10,005 nucleotides of DNA from Mycobacterium sp. GTDB lineage: Bacteria > Actinomycetota > Actinomycetes > Mycobacteriales > Mycobacteriaceae. Positions 1 through 8,581 of this stretch are shown here, in pieces; the first letter of the stretch is position 1, and every line of letters begins with the position of its first letter. The DNA lies in NCBI GenBank assembly GCA_018882545.1, contig VERS01000028.1, positions 1 through 10,005 on the forward strand. Reading direction: 5' to 3'. Under the pieces are notes generated by a model. The model was not told the origin of the DNA and did not search any database. It saw only the letters and a program-made list of their open reading frames with translations. Both the position numbers and the translations under genes were made by a program.

Positions 1-1
1 C

Positions 2-1009
2 TTCTACTTCGACCTGGTGCGGATGCGCAGCGCCGCGGCGATCCGCGAACTGCAACTCGGCTTCTTCCGTCGGCTGCTTTGGGTCGCACCTGTCATCGCG
101 CTGTTCTTCTGGTTGCTGTCGGCCGCACTGGGTGTGGGAATTCTGCGGGACGTGCCGATCACCTTCCTGCTGGCCCTGCTGCCGATGTTCGTGCTGCGCA
201 GTCTGATCGGGGTGTACCAGATTCGGCTGTTCGCCGAGGGCCGCTTCGGCGCGCATCTGGCGAGTCTGGCCCTGCTGGCGGTGATGCTGTGGCTGGTCTG
301 GCTGAACCCCAATCCGGCCGGTGATCTGCTGCAGATCACCGCCGCGATGATCGTCCAGCTCATCGTCTTGCTCAACCTTCAGCACCTGCGGGACCGCCGC
401 GATCCCCCGCTGCCGGCGTTGCTGCCGCTCGGCGAGTGGAGCCGGGTACGGGCCGGCGAGACGGGACCGACCGCCGCCGGCGCCATCCGGATACCGGGCT
501 CGATCACCCCCGGGCAGAAGTCGGCGGTTCTCGCCGAGATGCGCGAGATGTTCGACCGCACAGGCCATTTCGCCTACCGATCACCGACGTCGCTGCTCTA
601 CTATCAGCGACTCGGCGACGGGTCGGGCCGACCGGCGCAGGTGGCGCTGCTGGAGAAGACCGGCGGAGCCGCCAGTGGCGCGGCCCTGACGATCCCCCCG
701 CCCGCCTCGGACGACCCCGACAACCTGACCCGGGTATTCCGGTCGCTGTTCCCCGACGGCATCGCGTTCGATACCCAAACCCTCGGCGGTGCAACACAAA
801 TGCGCACCCTGGATCCGGCTGTACTGGCCGGTGCGGTGCCGGCGGCACTGACGGCTCTCGATGACGGCGCCTGCGCGGTTCCGGTGTCCGGGCGATGGCT
901 GACACCGGTCTACCGGGGGGGCACGCTGCGACAACTGCTCGTCCTGCCGGCCGATGCCGAGCCCTCGGCGTTGCGGTCCTGGCGGATGACGGTCCGGGCC
1001 GATGGCTGA
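2..1009 (+). CDS. Multi-pass membrane protein with soluble C-terminal domain, 5' end cut off (partner of the reverse transcriptase)
   Basis: The frame is open from base 2 and reads through a possible GTG at 17, so this is most likely the 3' part (335 residues) of a longer gene. Counting from the first visible residue, four hydrophobic segments lie near 25-47, 53-71, 84-102 and 109-128. A soluble tail of about 205 residues follows, with no motif I can name. The helix-rich half with its short basic loops resembles the last helices of polysaccharide flippase or transporter-like proteins, but this is a weak impression, not an identification. The stop codon (1007-1009) lies inside the start of the downstream reverse transcriptase gene, an 8-bp overlap that implies co-transcription and probably coupled translation. 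It may anchor or partner the RT at the membrane (inference). Base composition looks like the rest of the window. Translation from the GTG at 17 would give a 330-residue, four-helix protein and cannot be ruled out. Confidence 0.72.
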   Translation, partial: FYFDLVRMRSAAAIRELQLGFFRRLLWVAPVIALFFWLLSAALGVGILRDVPITFLLALLPMFVLRSLIGVYQIRLFAEGRFGAHLASLALLAVMLWLVWLNPNPAGDLLQITAAMIVQLIVLLNLQHLRDRRDPPLPALLPLGEWSRVRAGETGPTAAGAIRIPGSITPGQKSAVLAEMREMFDRTGHFAYRSPTSLLYYQRLGDGSGRPAQVALLEKTGGAASGAALTIPPPASDDPDNLTRVFRSLFPDGIAFDTQTLGGATQMRTLDPAVLAGAVPAALTALDDGACAVPVSGRWLTPVYRGGTLRQLLVLPADAEPSALRSWRMTVRADG

Positions 1010-2333
1010 GCCGGTGGACATCGGGAGCAGTCTGGCCGACCCGGAAACCTACGAGGACGTCATCCTGTCGATCTTCGACAAACGCCGGCAGCGCGGCCTT
1101 GCGTTCACCGACGTCGAACCGGGAGTGACCTATTTCGCCACCGCGGCGGGGCGGCGCACGCTGTCAAAGGCGATCGCCCGGAGCGTCGCCGCGGGGCGCT
1201 ATCAACCCGAACCGGTCGACCTGTGGTTCCTGGAGAGCCGGGGCAAGACGCGGGCAGCCCACCGGGCCACCTTCACCGACCAGGTCCTGGGCGCGGCGCT
1301 GTATCGACTTCTCACCCGCAACGCCGCCAGCTACGGACTGCCCGGCGTCTACTCCTATCTGCCCGGGCTGACCAACACCACCGCCATGCGGGCGCTGGCG
1401 GCGTTCGTGCGCGCACACCGTAAGAAGTCGGGCGCCACCGGTCCGCCGATGTATGTCCTGCAGTCGGACTTCGCTCACTACGGTGACGGCCTGCCGGTCG
1501 GTCCGGATGCCGCCCTGTGGCCGATCCTGCGGGAGGTCGCGGGCCTGGGCAGTGCGAATGGTGTTGTGCCCGATAATGTCTGGGAACTGATCGTCGCGTT
1601 GATCCGGCCCGTCGTCCGGGACGGCGACGGCGCCCTGTTCACCCGCCTGCACGGTGTGGCCATGGGCACACCGCTGGTCCCGTTGATCTCGAATCTGGCG
1701 GTGGTGCCCATGGACCGGGCCGCACTCGGTGTCGACGGCATCTTCTACGCCCGCTACAACGACGACTTCCTGCTCGCCCACCCGGATCTGGACGCACTGC
1801 GGGAGGCCGACGCCCGCATCGACACCGTGTTGGACGGTCTGGGGGTCAGACGCAAGGCGGCCAAGGAGATCAGGACCGCCCTGAGCGCCACGGGTATGCC
1901 CGCGCTGCGGGATCCCGGCTATCGCGGTGGCAACCGGATCGACTGTCTGGGCCTGTCGGTCAGCCACGCCGGCACCGTCAGCGTCGGTCCGCACCGGCTG
2001 CGGCGCTTCCTGGGCAGGGTGTGCGCGCGGATCGACGCAGCCTCCGGATCCCTGGCTGATCTGCCGGTCACCGAACGCGCCCAGCATCTGGTTGCGGCCA
2101 CCAACGTCATGCTTGACCGCGCCAGTCCCTTTGCGATCCCGGGACTTTCCGCGCTGCTCGACACGACCACCGACCGGGGTGTGCTCACCGACCTGGATTT
2201 CCGGATCGCCCGCAAGATCGTCCAGGCCGCCACCGGCCGCCCCGGCGTCCGCGGCTTCCGGTTGCTGCCGCCGGGGACGCTGCGCACCGACATGGGGCTG
2301 ACGTCGCTGGTCCGGCTGCGCAACGCGGGTTGA
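1002..2333 (+). CDS. Reverse transcriptase (RNA-directed DNA polymerase), uncharacterised group
   Basis: This 443-residue protein has the ordered palm and finger motifs of a bacterial RT. A finger region with a GKTRAAHR and FTDQVLGAALYRLL pattern (about 81-104) corresponds to the 'GKxR...DRvv..al...L' block. Motif A is QSDFAHYGDGLPVG (154-167, Asp156). Motif B is HGVAMGTPLVPLISNL (217-232). Motif C is YARYNDDFLLAH (249-260, catalytic Asp254 and Asp255). Motif D is around 279-292, and the motif E-like CLGLSVS is at 315-321. About 120 residues follow as a thumb or C-terminal region. There is no maturase X domain, HNH endonuclease or Cas1 fusion, and no intron-like flanks. The expected activity is DNA synthesis from an RNA template; template and role are unknown. 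The ATG overlaps the upstream membrane-protein stop by 8 bp and has only a weak Shine-Dalgarno, consistent with translational coupling. Group membership (unknown-group or defence RT) needs a phylogeny. The RT call itself is firm. Confidence 0.9.
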   Translation: MAEPVDIGSSLADPETYEDVILSIFDKRRQRGLAFTDVEPGVTYFATAAGRRTLSKAIARSVAAGRYQPEPVDLWFLESRGKTRAAHRATFTDQVLGAALYRLLTRNAASYGLPGVYSYLPGLTNTTAMRALAAFVRAHRKKSGATGPPMYVLQSDFAHYGDGLPVGPDAALWPILREVAGLGSANGVVPDNVWELIVALIRPVVRDGDGALFTRLHGVAMGTPLVPLISNLAVVPMDRAALGVDGIFYARYNDDFLLAHPDLDALREADARIDTVLDGLGVRRKAAKEIRTALSATGMPALRDPGYRGGNRIDCLGLSVSHAGTVSVGPHRLRRFLGRVCARIDAASGSLADLPVTERAQHLVAATNVMLDRASPFAIPGLSALLDTTTDRGVLTDLDFRIARKIVQAATGRPGVRGFRLLPPGTLRTDMGLTSLVRLRNAG

Positions 2334-2350
2334 CCCGGGCGGTACGGTGA

Positions 2351-2380
2351 GCCCGGGGGGCGCGGTCCCCGCCTGCGGGC
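2351..2380 (+). other. GC-rich hairpin just downstream of the reverse transcriptase gene
   Basis: An inverted repeat pairs GCCCG (2351-2355) with CGGGC (2376-2380). Further pairing of the inner GGGG and CCCC runs is possible. It lies 17 bp past the RT stop and upstream of the terminator-like hairpin. It could be part of the 3' untranslated region, protect the transcript, or belong to a structured RNA used by the RT (speculative). Confidence 0.35.
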
Positions 2381-2391
2381 GGAAGATTTGC

Positions 2392-2438
2392 GAAGGATCA
2401 CAGAGGCTGCGGCTTTCGGTCCTTCATTTTTTCGTTTT
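2392..2438 (+). terminator. Likely intrinsic terminator of the membrane protein-RT operon
   Basis: GAAGGA (2392-2397) is complementary to TCCTTC (2420-2425), with a partly self-complementary loop between them. The downstream arm is followed at once by ATTTTTT, CG and TTTT (2426-2438). Such a T-rich tail is rare in this GC-rich sequence. Its placement about 60 bp after the RT stop, in a convergent gap, fits termination of plus-strand transcripts. The long loop makes the stem less than ideal. Confidence 0.6.
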
Positions 2439-2490
2439 CCCCCGCGCCCTCCCCTGCCGTTGTCCGGCCGGCGCTCAAGACCCCCGCCAC

Positions 2491-3720
<1,230 letters not shown>

Positions 3721-3764
3721 CTAACCAACAGCCGTTCGCCCCGCCGGGCGGCGGCGAGGGACGA

Positions 3765-5180
3765 TCAGCGCTTGGTCGCGGCCGCGGCGGACTTCCGGCG
3801 GCGCGACGCCGGTTTCCGGCCGGCGGTCCCCACCGCCTGCTCGAGTTCGCTCAGCGAGTCCTCCAGGTGGCCGAGGAGGCGCTGCAGGCTCGGTACGCTG
3901 CGCCGGCAGCCGACCAACCCGAAGTCGAGGTTGTCGGCATTGTTGGCCAGGGTGATGTTCAGTGCCTGCCCGTCGAGGGCGATGGACAGCGGATAGTTGC
4001 CGCCCAGTCGGGCGCCTTTCCAGTACAGCGGTTCGCGCGAGCCCGGCACGTTGGAGATCACCAGGTTGAACGGGGGCGCGGCCGAGCCCAGGGCCGGGGA
4101 GAACAGGGACAGCAGCAGCGGCGAGATGTTGAACGCGGACAGCGCGACCTGCTGAAGTTTGGGCAGTTCCTTGAACACCGCCTTGTTGCTGCGCATCGAC
4201 GCGCTGACCTCGGCGAGTCGCTGCGCCGGATCCTCGCGGTCGGTGGCCAGATTGGCCAGCAGCGCCCCGACCTGGTTGCCGCCGCTGGACGCGCCGTCCT
4301 CGCGCAGGCTCACCGGCACCATGGCGATCAGCGGTCGTTCCGGAAGTGCGTTCTGCTCAACCAGATACGCCCGCAGAGCGCCGCCGCACACGGCCAGCAC
4401 GACATCGTTGAGCGTGACCCCGGCGGCCTGCTTGATGGCCATGAAGCGCCCGATCGGCCAGGATTGCGCGGCGCACCGGCGGGCACCGCCGATGGGGGCG
4501 TTGAAGATGGTCCGCGGCGCCCCGACGGGCAGGGTCAACTGCTGCTGCAGCAGGCCCTTGTTGGCCAGGTGCAGCACCGAGGGGCCGAGTCCCAGGACTG
4601 AATCCGCGACGCCCTTCACGCCGCTGAGCCGGGAAGTCGCCGCCTTGGATTTCCCCGGGGAGCGTCCGTTGCGCGCCCACAGCGCTCGGGCCTGGTCGTC
4701 GGCGGGGTCGCTGGACAGCGCTCGGCGCATCGTCCGCATGGCGCTGACCCCGTCGAGCAGGGCGTGGTGGATTTTGGTGTAGACCGCGAACCGGCCGTCG
4801 TTGAGGCCTTCCACGAGATGGGTCTCCCACAGTGGGCGGTGCCGGTCCAGCAGGGCTCCGTGCAGCCGTGAGGTCAACTCCAGCAGTTCGCGAACCCGCC
4901 CCGGCGAGGGCAGCGCCGAGCGGCGCAGGTGGTACTCGAGGTCCAGATCGCGGTCGAAGGCCCAGGTCAGGTTCGCGATGCCGCCGAGGAACTCCGCCGG
5001 GTGCTTGCGGAAGGTCGGCGCGACGTCGTCGCTGTCGATGAGGTCCTGATAGACCTCGCGGAGGAACTCAGGGCCGGCCCCCTTCGGGGGTTCGAACAGT
5101 TGCAGGCCGGCGACGTGCATGGGATGTTCGCGGGACTCCGACAGCAGAAACATCGAATCCAACGGTGATATCAGTTCCAT
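3765..5180 (-). CDS. Wax ester synthase / diacylglycerol O-acyltransferase (WS/DGAT family)
   Basis: Enzymes of this family join an acyl-CoA to diacylglycerol or a fatty alcohol, forming triacylglycerol or wax ester at the membrane. The 471-residue length and motif order are typical. The N-terminus begins MELISPLDSMFLL, PLWETHLVEGL is at 116-126, and the catalytic HHALLDG is at 138-144 (His139, Asp143). LNDVVLAV at 258-265 is the conserved ND motif. FNLVISNVPGS is at 371-381, with the PLYW segment after it. The last 16 residues are rich in Ala, Lys and Arg (456-471), a basic tail that could bind membrane or acidic partners (inference). A GAGG lies 10 bases before the ATG. Mycobacteria carry many paralogues (Tgs and related), so substrate and exact orthologue cannot be told from sequence, and some members have little activity in vitro. 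It is followed by tgt after 44 bp and may share its transcript. Confidence 0.93.
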   Translation of the reverse strand: MELISPLDSMFLLSESREHPMHVAGLQLFEPPKGAGPEFLREVYQDLIDSDDVAPTFRKHPAEFLGGIANLTWAFDRDLDLEYHLRRSALPSPGRVRELLELTSRLHGALLDRHRPLWETHLVEGLNDGRFAVYTKIHHALLDGVSAMRTMRRALSSDPADDQARALWARNGRSPGKSKAATSRLSGVKGVADSVLGLGPSVLHLANKGLLQQQLTLPVGAPRTIFNAPIGGARRCAAQSWPIGRFMAIKQAAGVTLNDVVLAVCGGALRAYLVEQNALPERPLIAMVPVSLREDGASSGGNQVGALLANLATDREDPAQRLAEVSASMRSNKAVFKELPKLQQVALSAFNISPLLLSLFSPALGSAAPPFNLVISNVPGSREPLYWKGARLGGNYPLSIALDGQALNITLANNADNLDFGLVGCRRSVPSLQRLLGHLEDSLSELEQAVGTAGRKPASRRRKSAAAATKR

Positions 5181-5252
5181 TCCACGACCGCCTCGGTCTC
5201 TCCCCCTCGAACTCCCCTAGCCTTTCCAACAGTAGGCCTCTGGTTGCGGGCG

Positions 5253-5270
5253 CGGGGCCGAAAGGCCCTG
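5253..5270 (+). promoter_or_regulatory. Hairpin with GAAA tetraloop in the divergent intergenic region
   Basis: GGGCC (5255-5259) and GGCCC (5264-5268) form a perfect 5-bp stem closed by a GAAA tetraloop. A C-G and a G-T pair extend it to 7 bp. It lies 34 bases before the lipoprotein start, in the 124-bp gap between the divergent acyltransferase and lipoprotein genes. If transcribed on the plus strand it would sit in the lipoprotein leader. No convincing -35/-10 pair was found in the gap. Function unknown. Confidence 0.3.
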
Positions 5271-5304
5271 TGCATTCATTCGCCGACACCGCACTGTAGG
5301 GAAC

Positions 5305-5817
5305 ATGGGGACAGTAGGCAGGCTGGCCGGGTGGATCGCGGCACTGGCCACCGTGCTGTGCGGGTGCACCCTCGGCGGTGCCCCCCCGCCCACTGAGCCG
5401 GAATCCTCCCCGGTGCCGGGCTCCCCGGTGCCGGCCGCCGCACCGGAGCCACCGACGCGGGGCGAGGCGGTCCGGCAGTGGGAGGCCGTGGCCCGGGAGC
5501 ATTTCAAGGAGTCCGCAGCCGCGCTGCAGGAGGTGGCGGAGGCTTCGGACCGCGAGGACGAAGCGGGCCTGCGGGTCGGCTGTCAGCGACTGCACGACAC
5601 CAATTCGGTCGGCCTGCAGCAGGATCTGCCCACCCCGGACCCGCAGCTGACCGCCGAACTCCAGCGGATGGTCGACGATATGAACGTCGCCACGCACGCC
5701 TGCCTACGTTTCGCGCTGGGCCGCAACCCCGTCGATGCCGACACCTACCAGATGTATCTGACCCGCGCGGTCGAGCACCTGCGGCGGGCCAAGACGATCC
5801 TCACCGCCGCCGGTTAG
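5305..5817 (+). CDS. Predicted small lipoprotein, unknown function
   Basis: This 170-residue protein begins with a signal peptide: hydrophobic core about 7-18 and lipobox L-C-G-C ending at Cys21. It should therefore be lipidated and held at the outer face of the cytoplasmic membrane. Residues 22-52 are a Pro/Ser/Ala linker containing a short repeat of the form SPVPGSPVP. From about 53 to 168 the chain is charged and probably helical. Two cysteines there (93 and 133) could form a disulphide after export. The AGGGA Shine-Dalgarno (5298-5302) is only 2 bases from the ATG, so translation may be modest. No upstream in-frame alternative keeps the signal peptide better. It is divergent from the acyltransferase gene and convergent with the propeller gene (15-bp gap). 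I do not recognise the family. Similar short helical lipoproteins are common in mycobacteria, and a role beyond envelope location would be guesswork. Confidence 0.82.
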   Translation: MGTVGRLAGWIAALATVLCGCTLGGAPPPTEPESSPVPGSPVPAAAPEPPTRGEAVRQWEAVAREHFKESAAALQEVAEASDREDEAGLRVGCQRLHDTNSVGLQQDLPTPDPQLTAELQRMVDDMNVATHACLRFALGRNPVDADTYQMYLTRAVEHLRRAKTILTAAG

Positions 5818-5833
5818 GCCCGGCGCGGCGGGC
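5818..5833. terminator. Short GC hairpin in the convergent gap
   Basis: GCCCG (5818-5822 region) pairs with CGGGC (5829-5833) in the 15-bp gap between the convergent lipoprotein and propeller genes. Its last base is the first of the propeller stop codon. There is no T tract on either strand. It could end transcripts from both sides, but the evidence is weak. Confidence 0.25.
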
Positions 5834-8529
5834 TAGACCGACGACGCTCGGGCCGCGCTGGAGCCGATCTCGCGCAGATCGCTGAGCCGGTAGGCGGTCA
5901 CCGCGGTGTCCCCGACGGCGTAGAGCACATCGCCGATCCGCACGGTGCGCAACGTGGGCTCGTCGGGATGGATCTCCCCGACGGACTCGATCCCGGCCGG
6001 ACCCACCCGCAGCACCTTGAGGTACTGGCCGTACCGGTACCCGGTCTGCGGGTCATACCCGCTGCCGGTGACCGGGACCACCAGCAACCCGTCCTGCTCG
6101 GAGTACAGCAGCGCATGGTGGTCGAACTGGGCATCCGACCACGACCACTGGTAGCCGGGGTCGAGGAACTCACGCTCGATCTGGGTCAGGTTCGCCCCGT
6201 CGCTGACGTCGAACAATGTCGCATGCACCCGGTTGTTCCAGGTGCCTGGCTCGCGTTCCTGGCCGATGCCCAGCAGCAGGCCGTCACCGACGGACTGTAG
6301 GTAATTGGAGAAGCCGGGAACCACCAGCTCGCCGAGCAGCGTCGGGGCGGCGGGGTCACTCAGGTCGACGGCGAAGAGCGGGTCGGTCTGCAGGAAGGTC
6401 ACCAGGTAGCCGATGTCGCCGACGTAGCGGACCGCGAACAGGCGCTCACCGGGGGCCAGTCCGGTCACCCGGCCGACTTCATCCAGGGTGTCCCCGGCGG
6501 TGTCCAGGACGTAGATCCCGCTGTCGTTGCGGGTGACGCTGACCCCGTCGGCCCACTGGGTGCTGAAGGTCTGGCTGGCCACCCGCAGATGTCCGTCGCG
6601 CTCGTCCATCGCGAACTGGTTGATCAGGGTGCCCGAGACCAATCCGCGGGCCTGCCAGGCGACGGCCGGACCGGCGACGACGAACCGGTCGATGCGGGTG
6701 TCGGTGGAGGCGGAGGTGTCGGTGTAGTAGTCCTCGGGAGTTGCGACATACAGTGCGTCCGGGGTCATGTAGACGGTGCCGCCGCCGTTGGCCGACACCA
6801 TGCTGCCGACGCTGTCGTCGAAGGCTGGTCCACCCGCCGCCCGCCCGGAATCGACCGACACCACCGTCAGCACGGACTGCAGGTTGTCACCGCGCGGACG
6901 CACGATGTCCTCGGCGCGGGCGACCAGCCCCAGGTCGACGGTGTTGCCGTCGGCGTCGACGGTGTAGGCGTGCGGCAGCGCCAACCCGACGATCTGGTCG
7001 CCGACCCGGGTGACGTAGGCGTCCCACGACTCGTAGGTCCGGTAGGCTATCGGGTCGCCCGGGTAGTAAATCATCTTGCTTGCGACCGGATCCGTTTGTG
7101 CCGCAACGGGATCGACCGGCACCGGATCGGTTTTTTCCACCGGGGTCTCGGTGTACTGCGGCGTGGGCAGTTTCACCGACCGCTGCATCACCACGTAGAC
7201 CACCCCGTCGACCGCCCGGGAACTCTGATAGGCCCCGTCGAAGACAGTCTCGCGAACCACCTTCGGGGCGGAGCGGTCGGCGACGTCGTAGACGGTGACC
7301 GTCGTCTGCGGATTCCACGCCCAGAAGCCGGGGTAGGCCATCTTCACCTGCGGGCCGTACCAGCCGCTGCCGGTCTGGCTGACCACCGTCAGCCGGTCAC
7401 CGGCCAGGAACTGGCCGAGAACATCACCGCTGACGTCGGATCGCGACGTCACCGACAGGTCGTCGGCGCGCACGATGGTCAGTTTCCCGTTGTGGGCGGT
7501 GTAGATGTAACGGCCGTCGTTCTCGACGAAGTCGGCTTCGTCGACCCCGTCCACCTGAGTGTTGGTGTCGGAGTTGACGCTGTCGGTACCGGCCTTGAGG
7601 TACTCCGGGTAGGGCCAGTGCCCGTACACCGGGACGGTCTGGCCGAACAGGCCGTCGTACCGCTGCTTGGCGAGTTGGAGCAGGTAGGCCTTCATCTGGT
7701 CGCCGGTGAACGACGCTTCGGCCGCGCCGGTCTGGGGGGTCTCGGCGGCCCTCAGCATCGGGAAGATGTCGAAGAACGTGCGACGCACCAGCAGCAGTGC
7801 GCCTTCGAGGAAGTCGGTGAGGGGGCTCGCCGGCAGGCCGGCCAGCCATTCTGCGGTGGAGTCGAAGAATTTGTTCACCGCGGTGCTGATGGCCGCGATG
7901 GGTTTGGCCAGCGCCGGGGGCGGCGAGACGTTGGCGGTGTCGGCGGCGCTCGCCGCCGCGCCGGGGCTCGGGATGGTCGGGATGCCCGCGCTCAAAGCAC
8001 CGCTCGCCGGAGCCGGCGGGGCGACTGCTGCCGCCGGCAGCGCGGCGGAGGGGGCACCGCTGCCCGACGGCGGCGCGGTTGCTGCGGCAGGCTCGGTGCT
8101 CTGCGCCGGGGTGCCCGACGCCGCGGCGGTTTCGGAGTCCCCGGGTCGGGTCTGATCGGCGCCCCGGCCGGGGTCCCGACCGGGCGAAGCCGGCGGGGCT
8201 TGCGGGGCGGCCGGGGGCGCCGAGGGCTCGGCACCCGTCGGGGACTCGGCACCCGCAGGGGCGTCGACAGCCGCCTCGGCCGGGATTTCGGGGGCGGCCG
8301 GCGCGACAGGGCCCACCCGTCCGCGGCGGGGCCGCTCGGCGGAATCGGCAGGTCGGGAGGTCCGCGCCCGGGTCTGTTCGGAGGGGTTCTGCTGCGACCC
8401 GGAGACCGTCGGGGTGTCGGTGTCGGCCGGTTCGGCAGCGGCCGTCCCGGCGGCCTGCGGCCCGGCCAGCGACAGTCCGAGCGCGAACGCCGCGACCCCA
8501 ACGCGTGCGCCGCGCTTGACTGCGGACAT
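5833..8529 (-). CDS. Exported beta-propeller domain protein with long Ala/Pro-rich N-terminal region
   Basis: From the ATG the protein has 898 residues. A basic start and hydrophobic stretch, then AAAEP near residue 33, make an export signal. Residues about 34-200 are low-complexity Ala/Pro/Ser/Glu. A short amphipathic segment (about 205-260) includes LLLVRRTFFDIFP, a motif shared by other multi-domain exported mycobacterial proteins. The rest (about 322-898) matches the secreted beta-propeller family Pfam PF09826. Its entry signature is QVDGVDEADFVENDGRYIY (about 325-343), followed by repeated strands such as 'GDRLTVVSQ', 'VDGVVYVVM' and 'RIGDVLYAVGD'. No catalytic residues are evident, so a binding or scaffold role at the envelope is likely (inference). 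I chose the ATG at 8529 over the GTG at 8538 because AGGGG at 8538-8542 is 8 bases before the ATG but abuts the GTG. It is transcribed from its own promoter and ends 15 bp from the convergent lipoprotein gene. Confidence 0.9.
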   Translation of the reverse strand: MSAVKRGARVGVAAFALGLSLAGPQAAGTAAAEPADTDTPTVSGSQQNPSEQTRARTSRPADSAERPRRGRVGPVAPAAPEIPAEAAVDAPAGAESPTGAEPSAPPAAPQAPPASPGRDPGRGADQTRPGDSETAAASGTPAQSTEPAAATAPPSGSGAPSAALPAAAVAPPAPASGALSAGIPTIPSPGAAASAADTANVSPPPALAKPIAAISTAVNKFFDSTAEWLAGLPASPLTDFLEGALLLVRRTFFDIFPMLRAAETPQTGAAEASFTGDQMKAYLLQLAKQRYDGLFGQTVPVYGHWPYPEYLKAGTDSVNSDTNTQVDGVDEADFVENDGRYIYTAHNGKLTIVRADDLSVTSRSDVSGDVLGQFLAGDRLTVVSQTGSGWYGPQVKMAYPGFWAWNPQTTVTVYDVADRSAPKVVRETVFDGAYQSSRAVDGVVYVVMQRSVKLPTPQYTETPVEKTDPVPVDPVAAQTDPVASKMIYYPGDPIAYRTYESWDAYVTRVGDQIVGLALPHAYTVDADGNTVDLGLVARAEDIVRPRGDNLQSVLTVVSVDSGRAAGGPAFDDSVGSMVSANGGGTVYMTPDALYVATPEDYYTDTSASTDTRIDRFVVAGPAVAWQARGLVSGTLINQFAMDERDGHLRVASQTFSTQWADGVSVTRNDSGIYVLDTAGDTLDEVGRVTGLAPGERLFAVRYVGDIGYLVTFLQTDPLFAVDLSDPAAPTLLGELVVPGFSNYLQSVGDGLLLGIGQEREPGTWNNRVHATLFDVSDGANLTQIEREFLDPGYQWSWSDAQFDHHALLYSEQDGLLVVPVTGSGYDPQTGYRYGQYLKVLRVGPAGIESVGEIHPDEPTLRTVRIGDVLYAVGDTAVTAYRLSDLREIGSSAARASSV

Positions 8530-8537
8530 GCCCCACA

Positions 8538-8542
8538 CCCCT
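8538..8542 (-). promoter_or_regulatory. Ribosome binding site deciding the start of the beta-propeller gene
   Basis: AGGGG on the minus strand lies 8 bases before the ATG at 8529-8527, which is ideal spacing. The alternative GTG at 8538-8536 begins inside this site, so that start is unlikely. Confidence 0.6.
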
Positions 8543-8581
8543 GTCTTTGCTCGTCATTAAGATTTGCTGGGATTTTCACGA

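Noticed and set aside
1164..2087. Open frame of 307 codons on the minus strand
   Set aside because: It is antisense to the RT gene; the product is an Arg/Gly/Gln-rich shadow without recognisable domains.
1002..2333. Group II intron, retron or diversity-generating RT
   Set aside because: There is no maturase X or endonuclease domain and no intron RNA ends. There is no space for an upstream msr-msd because the genes overlap. I saw no template/variable repeat pair in the window.
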